A stretch of 20,186 nucleotides of DNA, taken from the NCBI GenBank assembly GCA_028280915.1, contig JANQKX010000588.1:1-20186 (forward strand), read 5' to 3'. The stretch is from Kiloniellaceae bacterium. GTDB taxonomy: Bacteria; Pseudomonadota; Alphaproteobacteria; Kiloniellales; Kiloniellaceae. Positions 1 through 6,805 of this stretch are shown here, in pieces. The notes beneath the pieces are model-generated. The model ran no database searches. It saw nothing but the letters and a program-made list of their open reading frames with translations, and was not told the DNA's origin. A program made the position numbers and the translations under genes. The number at the start of each line of letters is the position of its first letter. Position 1 is the first letter of the stretch.

Positions 1-1043
1 TCAAAATGGCTGACCGGCCACGTCGGCAGCACATCCAGTCCGCTGCGTTGGGCGCCTTGCCGCACGGTGCCGTACCCGTTGATGGCGATGTGATAAAGAG
101 CCGTACGTGTCAAAAAACTGCCCAGGATCTGCTTGGCTTTTTGCGTCGCCGACAAGGGCAGGTCCTTCAGGCTCGCCAAGCTGAAGGCCGGCACGGCGTC
201 GCACGAGGCCACCGAAACCGCTTCTGACCGGCAAAAATCCATGTGGTCGGTTTGCAGCACGCGAATTTGGTAACCCTGGGCCGCCAACCGGCGGAAATAG
301 CGGTTTTGGGCCAGGACCCATGTGCGCCCCTCGGTCCGCAGGTGTCGCCGGTCCCTGTCGCTTGACTCGTTGTTGAAGAGATTGGCCAGGGAATTGTGGG
401 TCAGGAAGTATTGGCTATAGGCCCTGTCATGGGTGCGAAATCCCTCGCCGTGAAAAAATGCCGTGAGGCTGTTCTTCAATTCCGACGCGCCGTAGACATC
501 TTCCGGCAGCCCCTCCAAGCCGACAAAGCCATCCAAGACGAGATGCACCACCACCGGCAAGTCAGCCGCCGAAGAAGTCGGCACGGGATCGGTGTTTTTA
601 GCTGGGCTTTGCCCCTGAAGAACCGCCGCGCTGCTGCCGCCGATCAAAAGGCTCGACAGCAGCATGGTGCCGAAACTGACGCCGCCGATCGTGCCCAGGT
701 AGCCCCGCAGGCTTAGCACCAAGGCCAAGGCCGTCAGGCTTAGCCCGCCACCGAGGATCCAAAAGTGCAGCTTGCCGATGAACTGATAGTGCAGGTCCAA
801 GGTCCCGATCACCATGACCGCGAAGAAAACGCCCGCCACGATGGGGGACCGCAAGGAACACAGAATGCCGCCGAGCACCAAGCCAATGGCCGCCATCCCC
901 GCCAAGGCCATAAGGGCTTCCGGCTCCGTCAAGGCATAGTGGTGGTGGCCCAGATAAACCACCAGCCCGGCCGTCAAGGCAAAGACCGGGGTGAGCGCCA
1001 GGCCGAGCTTTTCCAAGCGGGGATTCGGATTTTGCCGCGCCAT
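1..1043 (-). CDS. Membrane protein with sulfatase/alkaline-phosphatase-like domain (partial, C-terminus off the left edge)
   Basis: An open frame of 347 codons with no stop runs from an ATG at 1043 (minus strand) off the window edge. I translated it by hand through every codon. The first ~140 residues hold four or five hydrophobic segments (about 11-31, 45-63, 68-88, 93-112, 118-138). A soluble part follows, starting with a beta-strand and acidic turn, VVVHLVLDGF (D171), then GLEGLP. This resembles the metal-binding start of sulfatase/alkaline-phosphatase-superfamily enzymes such as lipid phosphoethanolamine or phosphoglycerol transferases. THNSLANLFN (about 215-224) lies where that superfamily carries its Thr/Ser nucleophile. 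The metal-binding His/Asp cluster expected near the C-terminus is outside the window, so catalysis cannot be judged. It lies 50 bp after the small YLDPGTG gene on the same strand, probably in one operon. The family call is inference from motifs; the coding call is firm. Confidence 0.75.
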   Translation of the reverse strand, partial: MARQNPNPRLEKLGLALTPVFALTAGLVVYLGHHHYALTEPEALMALAGMAAIGLVLGGILCSLRSPIVAGVFFAVMVIGTLDLHYQFIGKLHFWILGGGLSLTALALVLSLRGYLGTIGGVSFGTMLLSSLLIGGSSAAVLQGQSPAKNTDPVPTSSAADLPVVVHLVLDGFVGLEGLPEDVYGASELKNSLTAFFHGEGFRTHDRAYSQYFLTHNSLANLFNNESSDRDRRHLRTEGRTWVLAQNRYFRRLAAQGYQIRVLQTDHMDFCRSEAVSVASCDAVPAFSLASLKDLPLSATQKAKQILGSFLTRTALYHIAINGYGTVRQGAQRSGLDVLPTWPVSHF

Positions 1044-1093
1044 GGCCCTGATTTGTTTGGAAGCTGGTTTACTGGGAAGAGCGCTCGCTCGGC

Positions 1094-1315
1094 CTAGTCT
1101 TCCGCGGGCCCTTTCAGCGCGCCCGAGCGGCCGAACAGGGCCTTGAAGCGCTGCCAGTAGAGGCGGCAAACCACCACCGCGCCGGCCACCCCGCCCAAGA
1201 TGATCTGCAGGAACATGGCACCGGTCCCCGGATCAAGGTAGGCATGGGCCGGCGCCGCCACGTCAAGGGCCAGCAGGAAACTCAAGGCGAACAAAAGGTA
1301 GGTTGTGGGTTTCAT
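1094..1315 (-). CDS. Small exported or membrane protein with a YLDPGTG motif
   Basis: A 73-residue protein with an N-terminal hydrophobic segment (about 5-22) ending in APAHA, which looks like a signal-peptidase I site. The mature part would begin YLDPGTGAM, followed by a second hydrophobic, Gly-rich segment (about 34-50) and a basic tail (LYWQRFKALFG). Short proteins with this YLDPGTG-plus-one-helix layout are widespread and uncharacterised as far as I recall, often close to envelope-polysaccharide or sulfatase-like genes. Here the gene sits directly upstream of such a gene and downstream of the glycosyltransferase. The Shine-Dalgarno is weak (GCGGAA before the ATG), and a hairpin lies about 20 nt upstream. 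No enzymatic motif is visible; it could be a subunit or scaffold for the neighbouring membrane enzyme. Function unknown. Confidence 0.75.
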   Translation of the reverse strand: MKPTTYLLFALSFLLALDVAAPAHAYLDPGTGAMFLQIILGGVAGAVVVCRLYWQRFKALFGRSGALKGPAED

Positions 1316-1334
1316 GGCATTCCGCTCGATTAGA

Positions 1335-1356
1335 GGCCTCCCCCAACGGGGTGGCC
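1335..1356 (-). other. Inverted repeat (hairpin) in the leader of the YLDPGTG gene
   Basis: GGCC-T-CCCC, loop CAAC, GGGG-T-GGCC: four plus four base pairs around one T-T mismatch, 20 nt upstream of the ATG at 1315. No T-run follows on either strand, so a simple terminator is unlikely. It could be an operator or an mRNA leader structure. The rest of the 124-bp gap (1316-1439) holds GC-rich imperfect repeats near 1393-1421 and no convincing promoter. Confidence 0.3.
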
Positions 1357-1439
1357 CCAGAATCTCACCATATTGTTAACTTGGCGTTATCCGGCCCCGC
1401 CGGACCGCTCCGGGCCCGGTACAAACACCCCGGCCAATC

Positions 1440-2660
1440 TCAGTTGCCGCGGGTGCGCAGGGACAAAACGCTGAGGAAAAAGCTGGCGAAGAGGGTTTGG
1501 CCACCCAGCACCAAGGCGGTCACGGCGGGCACCACGATCCGCAGGGACACCACCGGGTCCAGATCGCCAAAAGCGCCGGCACCCCAGGCCTGCAGGGCAA
1601 ATCCCGTGGCAATGAAGCCAGCCAAGATCAAGGCCAGGCCGATCAAGAGCCCCACCTCCATGGAAAACAGATCGCTCACCACGGCAAGCCGCCGGTCATA
1701 GGGCAAGAGGCCCGCATTGATGGCATAGACCTTGGCGAAGACCGCAAAGGCCACGGCCTGATAGCCGCAGATCAAGGCGGCGGCGCAGTAGACCAGGGTA
1801 TTCACATCCAAGGTCAGGCCGGCGATCGATTGCGGCCCCATGAGCAGAAAGATCATGGAGGTCAAGCCCACCGCCATGAGCGTCAGGCCCGGATACAAAA
1901 ACAGCCAGCGGGGGCTGAACAGCAGCAAAAAACGCAGGTGACGCCAGCCGTCCCGCCAAGAGCGCAAATGTGGCGGCCGGCTCCGCCCATCGGGCGCCAG
2001 GGTGGTGGGGACCTCGCTGATCGTCAGCCCCTTTAAACTCGCCTTAACCACCATCTCACTGGCGAATTCCATACCCGTGGTATTCAGGTCCAGGTCTTGG
2101 ATGGCCTGCCGGTCAAATCCGCGCAGGCCGCAGTGAAAGTCGCCGATGGGCACGCGAAAAAACAACCGCCCGATGCCGGAGAGAACCGGATTGCCCAAAT
2201 AGCGGTGCAACCTAGGCATGGCTCCCGGCGCAATGCCGCCCTTAAAGCGGTTGCCCATGACCAGCTGACTGCCTTGGCGCAGCTCGCGCAAAAAATGGCC
2301 CAAGCTGGTGAAATCATAACTTTCGTCCGCGTCGCCCATGATCACGTAGCGGCCCTCGGCCGCCGCCACGCCGCCGAGCAGCGCCGCCCCATAGCCCCGC
2401 TGATCCACGTGGATGACCCGGGCGCCGGCCGCCACGGCAATCGCCACGGAACCGTCTTCGCTGCCGTTGTCGGCGATCAGCACCTCGCCGGCGACACCTT
2501 CGCCCCGCAGAAAAGACATGGCGTTCTCAACACACTGGCCGATGGTTTCCGCTTCGTTAAGGCAGGGCATGAGAATGGTCAGTTCCAACGCCGCCGCTGT
2601 TGGTTCTGAGGTTTCGAGGTTTTTTTGGACGAGTTCCAGCACCTGATCAGTCCACCGCAA
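1440..2660 (-). CDS. Membrane-anchored family 2 glycosyltransferase (polyprenyl-phosphate-sugar-synthase-like)
   Basis: A protein of about 406 residues. The N-terminal GT-A domain has ILMPCLNEAETIG (29-41), IADNGSEDG (62-70), the DxD-containing GDADESYDF (109-117) and MGNRFKGGI (135-143), with the acceptor-side GDFHCGLRGF (173-182). This pattern is typical of DPM1/GtrB-like enzymes that transfer a sugar from a nucleotide donor to a polyprenyl phosphate. Four hydrophobic segments follow (about 253-275, 285-308, 336-356, 373-400). The start is uncertain: an in-frame TAA lies 12-10 nt before the codon at 2660, so the frame can open only at TTG 2660 or later. GTG at 2642 has a GGTGGA sequence about 7 nt upstream and is a fair alternative. 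The gene follows the PAP2 gene by 35 bp on the same strand, suggesting cotranscription. Sugar and lipid acceptor cannot be read from the sequence. Confidence 0.9.
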   Translation of the reverse strand: MRWTDQVLELVQKNLETSEPTAAALELTILMPCLNEAETIGQCVENAMSFLRGEGVAGEVLIADNGSEDGSVAIAVAAGARVIHVDQRGYGAALLGGVAAAEGRYVIMGDADESYDFTSLGHFLRELRQGSQLVMGNRFKGGIAPGAMPRLHRYLGNPVLSGIGRLFFRVPIGDFHCGLRGFDRQAIQDLDLNTTGMEFASEMVVKASLKGLTISEVPTTLAPDGRSRPPHLRSWRDGWRHLRFLLLFSPRWLFLYPGLTLMAVGLTSMIFLLMGPQSIAGLTLDVNTLVYCAAALICGYQAVAFAVFAKVYAINAGLLPYDRRLAVVSDLFSMEVGLLIGLALILAGFIATGFALQAWGAGAFGDLDPVVSLRIVVPAVTALVLGGQTLFASFFLSVLSLRTRGN

Positions 2661-2695
2661 TGAAGCCGTTTAAGGCCTTAGTATAGTACAACAGA

Positions 2696-3928
2696 CTACC
2701 CGGCTCCAATGGAGGTCACCCGACCCGGCGCCATGCAGCGTCCAACCCCCAGCCAAAGGGCCAAAACCAGAACCATGGAAAGGTAGCCATCAATGGCGTA
2801 GTGCCAGCCCAGATGGACAGAGCCCAACAAGATGACAAAACAAAAACCGCCAAAAAGAGCGCCCAGAACCCGGCCATGGCGCCTGGCGGTCAAAAAGAAC
2901 AAAAAGGCCATGGCCACGTGCATGCTGGGCATGGCGGAAATCCCGCTGCCCAGCCCGAACTGGCGGTTTTCGTAGGATCGCCACAGATCCTCCTGAACCT
3001 CCAAGGCCCAAAGGGGATAAAGCTCGTTGACCGCATATAAATAAGCAAACAGCTCGGAAAACGGGTCCGCCAAACCGGTGACACGGGCGAAATAAACCGG
3101 CCCCGCCGAGGACAAGAGCATGGCGGCAATGGTTCCGACCAGTATCCAAGTCAGCAGGAAGGTGATCAGGAACTGCTGCCGAAGCTGGCGGTCGCGGAGG
3201 CTGAATGCCTGCCAGAACAAAACACCGTAGAGCACAAAAAACCACAAATTATAAAAGAAGTTCACGGCCTTGCTGAGCCAGGGATAGCCCAAAACGGGTT
3301 GCAGCAGGCGCCAGGGATCCACGCCGAAATGCAGCCAGCGGTCCCATTGGGCCAAAGCCGGGTCCCAAACATAGGGCTGCACATAAGGGATCAGGGATTT
3401 GAAAAAGGTAAAGCTGGAAATGAACGGCGGCAAAAAAAGAAAAACCAGGAGTGCCGGCACCAAGCGCTCCAAGGTTAAAACCCGTTCGGTCAAATCTTGC
3501 AGGATGGCGCGGCCCAGGCGATCCGGCCGCCGGAAGATCATGATGTAAAAACTATGGCCGACCAAAAATATGACGGCAAAGGCCGCCGAGGGTAGAGCGA
3601 GCGCTTGGCTGTAAAGGGACAGGGACAGGCGGTCCAGCATGCCCAAGGCCGCGGCCACGAGGAAAGCAGTCAGACAATAGCCGGCCGCGATCGCCATGAA
3701 CCAGCCTTGATCCCGCAGGCAGCGCCCAAGCCGGCCGCTTAAGGACCCTTGCATAGAAAAGCTGTTTTGAACTTGAGCCAACGACACGATCCCTAGCCGA
3801 TAACCGCCGGGCAAAACTAGACCGGATAGAGTTGCTGAAACCTTACCACCGGCCGCAACAGCAAGGGCCCAACACCGAGAGCCCAACACCAAGGGCCCAG
3901 CACCAAGAACCGCCACACCAAGAAACAT
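2696..3928 (-). CDS. PAP2-superfamily integral membrane phosphatase/phosphotransferase (Aur1/inositolphosphotransferase-like)
   Basis: Up to 410 residues with many hydrophobic segments. The catalytic signature is split as in PAP2 proteins: SAMPSMH (331-337) and GSVHLGWHYAIDGY (369-382), whose H376 and D380 match the third PAP2 motif. WDRWLHFGVDPW (195-206) is typical of the PAP2_3/Aur1-like branch, whose known members move phosphoinositol or similar head groups between lipids on the outer face of the membrane. The start is doubtful. ATG 3928 has GGGAGG only about 2 nt upstream, and the first ~25 codons run through a 14-bp tandem repeat whose length is not a multiple of three, which suggests non-coding DNA. 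Later in-frame starts are GTG 3787 (TAGGGA just upstream) and ATG 3754, which precedes a compact basic N-terminus and the first clear membrane segment. It heads the leftward cluster. The substrate is unknown. Confidence 0.85.
   Translation of the reverse strand: MFLGVAVLGAGPLVLGSRCWALAVAAGGKVSATLSGLVLPGGYRLGIVSLAQVQNSFSMQGSLSGRLGRCLRDQGWFMAIAAGYCLTAFLVAAALGMLDRLSLSLYSQALALPSAAFAVIFLVGHSFYIMIFRRPDRLGRAILQDLTERVLTLERLVPALLVFLFLPPFISSFTFFKSLIPYVQPYVWDPALAQWDRWLHFGVDPWRLLQPVLGYPWLSKAVNFFYNLWFFVLYGVLFWQAFSLRDRQLRQQFLITFLLTWILVGTIAAMLLSSAGPVYFARVTGLADPFSELFAYLYAVNELYPLWALEVQEDLWRSYENRQFGLGSGISAMPSMHVAMAFLFFLTARRHGRVLGALFGGFCFVILLGSVHLGWHYAIDGYLSMVLVLALWLGVGRCMAPGRVTSIGAG
3857..3926. repeat. Degenerate 14-bp tandem repeat, about five units
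   Basis: Plus-strand units read AACAGCAAGGGCCC (3857), AACACCGAGAGCCC (3871), AACACCAAGGGCCC (3885), AGCACCAAGAACCG (3899) and a decayed copy CCACACCAAGAAAC (3913-3926). The first three differ from one another at one to three positions. The array covers the 5' end of the longest possible PAP2-gene reading frame. Slippage during replication could change its copy number and thereby alter the frame or leader of that gene. Confidence 0.75.
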
Positions 3929-3999
3929 GGCCTCCCGTGGACGACGCGTGAAACAGGCCGGTCAAATTAAAGTAAATATCAACAACAAATTAAATATAA

Positions 4000-4028
4000 T
4001 TGATAATAATTCGTCGAGTCTTTTAAAT
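4000..4028 (+). promoter_or_regulatory. Weak sigma70-type promoter candidate for the tad operon
   Basis: TTGATA at 4000-4005 matches the -35 consensus at five of six positions. It is followed after 17 bp by TTAAAT at 4023-4028, which matches the -10 consensus at four of six. Matches of this quality are expected by chance in AT-rich DNA. It would leave a leader of about 460 nt before cpaB. Confidence 0.2.
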
Positions 4029-4445
4029 AAATTTTTAAGTTAATTCCATCAAGCCCCGCCCTAATTTTTACGCTTCCTAAATTTTTTAAACAGAATATTC
4101 GCCTGTAAAGTGATGCTGGATTTGGGCAAGGATATGGCAGGCATTCAAACAAAAATACTCTGATCAGCCAAATAGCGCCGCCTTGTTCCCAGCTTATCCC
4201 TATCGATCGAAAAATACGTCAAAACAATGATTTGCACAGATAACATTAGCCGCCAGGCATCGGCACACCCCTTGGTTCTTGGCATGAAAGCGGGTCTTTG
4301 GCGCCGGCCTTTTGGGCGATAATTGGGAATCGTTAAGGATGATTGGAAAGAATTCGTTTGGCCTATCATCCTATGGTTCCGCTTCGGATCGCCGCATCCG
4401 GTTCTGAAAGCCCCGAAGTATTGTCGCGGTTCGGCCGCCGCGGCA

Positions 4446-4475
4446 GGCACGGATTTTGGTCCGGTGCCCGTTTTT
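4446..4475 (+). terminator. Terminator- or attenuator-like hairpin in the cpaB leader
   Basis: GGCAC-GGA (4446-4453), loop TTTTGG, then TCC-g-GTGCC (4460-4468) forms an eight-pair stem with one bulged G, followed by CG and a run of five T (4471-4475). It lies about 23 nt before the cpaB start codon and just upstream of its Shine-Dalgarno. It could stop transcription from upstream, act as a conditional attenuator, or be chance. Confidence 0.35.
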
Positions 4476-4498
4476 GGTGATTTTATGAGGTTTTTGTC

Positions 4499-5374
4499 AT
4501 GTCCCTGCGCAGAATAATCCTGGTCCTTGCCGCCATCTTGATCACGGGTGGGACCACCATGGTCGCGCGCAACTGGGTGGCGGGCCAGCAGGCAACGGTC
4601 ATTGAAAAGCAAGTCACCGTGCCGCAGGTGCGCGAGCCGACCGGCCCCAAGGTCTTGGTGGCGCAAACCTCGATTCCGACCGGATCGTTCATTCAGGAAG
4701 GACAGCTGCGCTGGCTGACCTGGCCCGAAGAGAGCATTCCCGAGAGCTACATGACCCAAGGTGCCTATAAGCTGGAGGATTTGATTGGCGCGGTGGTACG
4801 CCGCGGCCTGACACCCGGCGAACCCGTCACCAACAAACGCTTGATCCGCCCCGGCGACCGGGGCTTTTTGGCCGCCGTGCTGCGTCCCGGCTATCGGGCC
4901 ATGGCCATTCAGGTGAACGCGACCACGGGAATCGGCGGCCTGGTGTTCCCCGGCGACCGGGTCGACATCATCCTCACCCATACCTTGAAGGGCCAAGGCG
5001 ATGAGGGCAAATCCCGCAAGGCCAGCGAGACCATTCTGACCAACGTCCGGATCCTGGCCATCGACCAATACATCGACGAAGCCGATGGCAAGGCCCGGGT
5101 GGGCAAGACCGCGACCCTGGAAATCACGCCCAAGCAGGCCGAGATGCTCGCGGTGGTCAACCAGGTGGGCCAGTTGGCCTTGAGCCTGCGCAGCCTGGCC
5201 AAGGACGAGGATGAACTGAACCGCATCGTCGCCGGGGAAGATCCCCTGGCCGAACCGGACCCGGAAGTGGGCGGCACCTACACCTATGACAGCGAAGTCA
5301 GCCGCCTGGTCAACCAGGTCAAAAAGACAATACACGTCGGTCGTGGCAGTGAGTCCAAGGAGCAGAGTTTCTAA
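4499..5374 (+). CDS. cpaB: Flp pilus assembly protein CpaB (RcpC), SAF domain
   Basis: A 291-residue protein. A basic start and membrane segment (about 5-22) anchor it in the inner membrane, with the rest in the periplasm. A SAF-type beta-clip domain follows (KVLVAQTSIPTGSFI at 51-65, through TNKRLIRPGDRG to about 122). Next comes the RcpC/CpaB core (AVLRPGYRAMAIQVN at 126-140, GLVFPGDRVDIILTH at 147-161). In the family, CpaB helps assemble or stabilise the pilus secretin, and the SAF fold has been suggested to touch the cell wall. The start is supported by GAGG at 4487-4490, eight bases before the ATG. It is the first tad gene in the window; the pilin and prepilin-peptidase genes that often precede it are not here. 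Its stop codon overlaps the cpaC start (TAATG). Confidence 0.95.
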   Translation: MSLRRIILVLAAILITGGTTMVARNWVAGQQATVIEKQVTVPQVREPTGPKVLVAQTSIPTGSFIQEGQLRWLTWPEESIPESYMTQGAYKLEDLIGAVVRRGLTPGEPVTNKRLIRPGDRGFLAAVLRPGYRAMAIQVNATTGIGGLVFPGDRVDIILTHTLKGQGDEGKSRKASETILTNVRILAIDQYIDEADGKARVGKTATLEITPKQAEMLAVVNQVGQLALSLRSLAKDEDELNRIVAGEDPLAEPDPEVGGTYTYDSEVSRLVNQVKKTIHVGRGSESKEQSF

Positions 5375-6795
5375 TGGAGTACCACATGATGAGAGGACCT
5401 AGTTGCCGGACCTTGATGGGGTCTCTTCCTCTGCAACGGGGCGGCCTGGCCGCCGTGTTTTTCCTCTTGGCTCTGTTCATGGCGGCCACGGGTCATTCCG
5501 CTGTCTTGGGAGAGACGGTCACCACCGACGAGCAGGCCTATGAAATCAGCATGGGCCAAGGGCATTTGATTCGCCTCAACAGGGACGCCTCTTCCGTTTT
5601 CATCGCCAATCCGGAAGTGGCGGACGTATCGGTGAAGTCCGCCCGCCTGGTCTATGTTTTCGGCAAGACGCCCGGGGTCACATCCCTATTCGCCGTCGAC
5701 GGCGCCGACAATGTGATCGCCAACGTAAAGATCGTCGTGACCCACGATATCGGCCGTTTGCAGGGCTCCTTGAACCGCTTGCTGCCCGATGAGAACGTCA
5801 CCGCTTCTTCCATCGAAGGCGGCATTTTGCTGACCGGCACGGTTGCCACCGGCATCGCGGCGGAAAATGCCCGCCGGCTGGCCGAGCGTTTCATCGGTGA
5901 AGAGGAATCGATCATCAACCAAATCGGCATCTATGCGCCCAATCAAATCAACCTCAGGGTCCGCATTGCCGAGGTGTCCCGGGAAGTGGTCAATCAGTTC
6001 GGCTTCAACTGGTCGGCCGCCTTCAGCAGCAACAGCTTCGATTTTGCCTTCGCCTCGGTCAATCCGGTGTCGGGTGTCAACCAGCTGGGCATCGGCGGCA
6101 CCGTGGGCAACTGGAACCTCAATGCCCTGATCGACGCCCTGGCCGAGGACAATCTGGTCTCCGTCCTGGCCGAGCCTAATCTCACCGCCCTTTCCGGGGA
6201 AACGGCCAGCTTCCTGGCCGGCGGCGAGTTCCCGATCCCGGTTTCCGAATCCGACGACCGCATCACCGTGGTCTTCAAGGAATTCGGCGTGAGCCTGGCC
6301 TTTACCCCCACTCTGGTGGGGCATGGCAAGATATCCATGCGGGTGCGCCCGGAAGTCAGCCAGCTGTCCAACGAAGCCGCCATCTCGTTCGACCGCATCA
6401 CCCTGCCCTCCCTGACCACCCGTCGGGCCGAAACCACCGTCGAGCTGACCTCGGGACAGTCCTTCGCCATCGCCGGCCTGATCCTGGATAACACGCGCCA
6501 GGAAGCCAACAAGGTACCGGGCCTGGGTGATATTCCCATTCTGGGCCACCTGTTCCAAAGCGACCGCTTCCAGCGGAACGAGACCGAGCTGGTGATCATC
6601 GTCACTCCCTACATCGTGCGCCCGGTGGACGACCCCACCCGCCTGCGAACCCCGAACGAGCCCTTGCAATATCAGCAAGATGAAAACGCACCGACCGCCA
6701 GCGCCGATTCCCGCGGCAGCCAAACCGTGCCGCTGCGCGAGGCCAAGGTCCCCGACAACGCTCCGGCCAAGAACGTCGGATTCATCGTAGAGTGA
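5374..6795 (+). CDS. cpaC: Flp pilus outer-membrane secretin CpaC (RcpA)
   Basis: A 473-residue protein, a normal length for CpaC. A long N-terminal signal region has its hydrophobic core at about 23-38. The pilus/secretin N-domain follows (GHLIRLNRDASSVFIANPEVADV at 63-85, described here by its two halves GHLIRLNRDA and IANPEVADV), then a BON-like stretch (about 120-180) and the secretin domain (about 190-415). The secretin domain carries VSVLAEPNLTALSGE (262-276) and the signature VPGLGDIPILGHLF (381-394). CpaC forms the outer-membrane ring through which the Flp pilus leaves. AAGGAG lies about 10 bases before the ATG, inside the end of cpaB, and the stop/start overlap implies translational coupling. 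The polar C-terminal tail (about 420-473) looks disordered. Assignment is secure. Confidence 0.96.
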   Translation: MEYHMMRGPSCRTLMGSLPLQRGGLAAVFFLLALFMAATGHSAVLGETVTTDEQAYEISMGQGHLIRLNRDASSVFIANPEVADVSVKSARLVYVFGKTPGVTSLFAVDGADNVIANVKIVVTHDIGRLQGSLNRLLPDENVTASSIEGGILLTGTVATGIAAENARRLAERFIGEEESIINQIGIYAPNQINLRVRIAEVSREVVNQFGFNWSAAFSSNSFDFAFASVNPVSGVNQLGIGGTVGNWNLNALIDALAEDNLVSVLAEPNLTALSGETASFLAGGEFPIPVSESDDRITVVFKEFGVSLAFTPTLVGHGKISMRVRPEVSQLSNEAAISFDRITLPSLTTRRAETTVELTSGQSFAIAGLILDNTRQEANKVPGLGDIPILGHLFQSDRFQRNETELVIIVTPYIVRPVDDPTRLRTPNEPLQYQQDENAPTASADSRGSQTVPLREAKVPDNAPAKNVGFIVE

Positions 6796-6805
6796 GGCGC
6801 CCACA

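Larger units (their letters stand above)
3929..4498. promoter_or_regulatory. Divergent intergenic region with an AT-rich island
   Basis: This 570-bp gap separates the leftward PAP2 cluster from the rightward tad operon and must hold promoters for both. Positions about 3961-4110 are strikingly rich in A and T, with runs such as TTAAATATAATTGATAATAAT (broken at 20 bases it spans 3990-4010), in otherwise GC-rich DNA. Positions 4141-4498 return to normal composition and include the 8-bp palindrome TCGATCGA (4203-4210). I see no convincing gene here: short frames in this stretch lack a good ribosome site and none resembles a Flp pilin. Promoters, a curved-DNA or nucleoid-protein binding site, or remnants of acquired DNA are all possible. 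Confidence 0.6.

Noticed and set aside
1393..1421. GC-rich imperfect palindrome after the glycosyltransferase stop, considered as a terminator
   Set aside because: The pairing needs several bulges and there is no T-run on the minus strand.
1303..2036. Plus-strand frames across the glycosyltransferase gene
   Set aside because: They are rich in Gln/His/Gly/Arg and lack domains; the minus-strand glycosyltransferase explains the region fully.
4343..4369. TTGGAA and TATCAT as a promoter before cpaB
   Set aside because: The spacing is only 15 bp and the -35 match is poor.
4323..4517. 64-codon plus-strand frame ahead of cpaB, considered as a leader peptide or Flp pilin
   Set aside because: There is no Flp prepilin cleavage motif, no hydrophobic pilin helix followed by the usual Tyr/Glu pattern, and the frame overlaps the cpaB start.
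4145..5335. 396-codon minus-strand frame spanning cpaB and its leader
   Set aside because: Composition is typical of an antisense shadow, no ribosome site is evident, and it is mostly opposite the well-identified cpaB.
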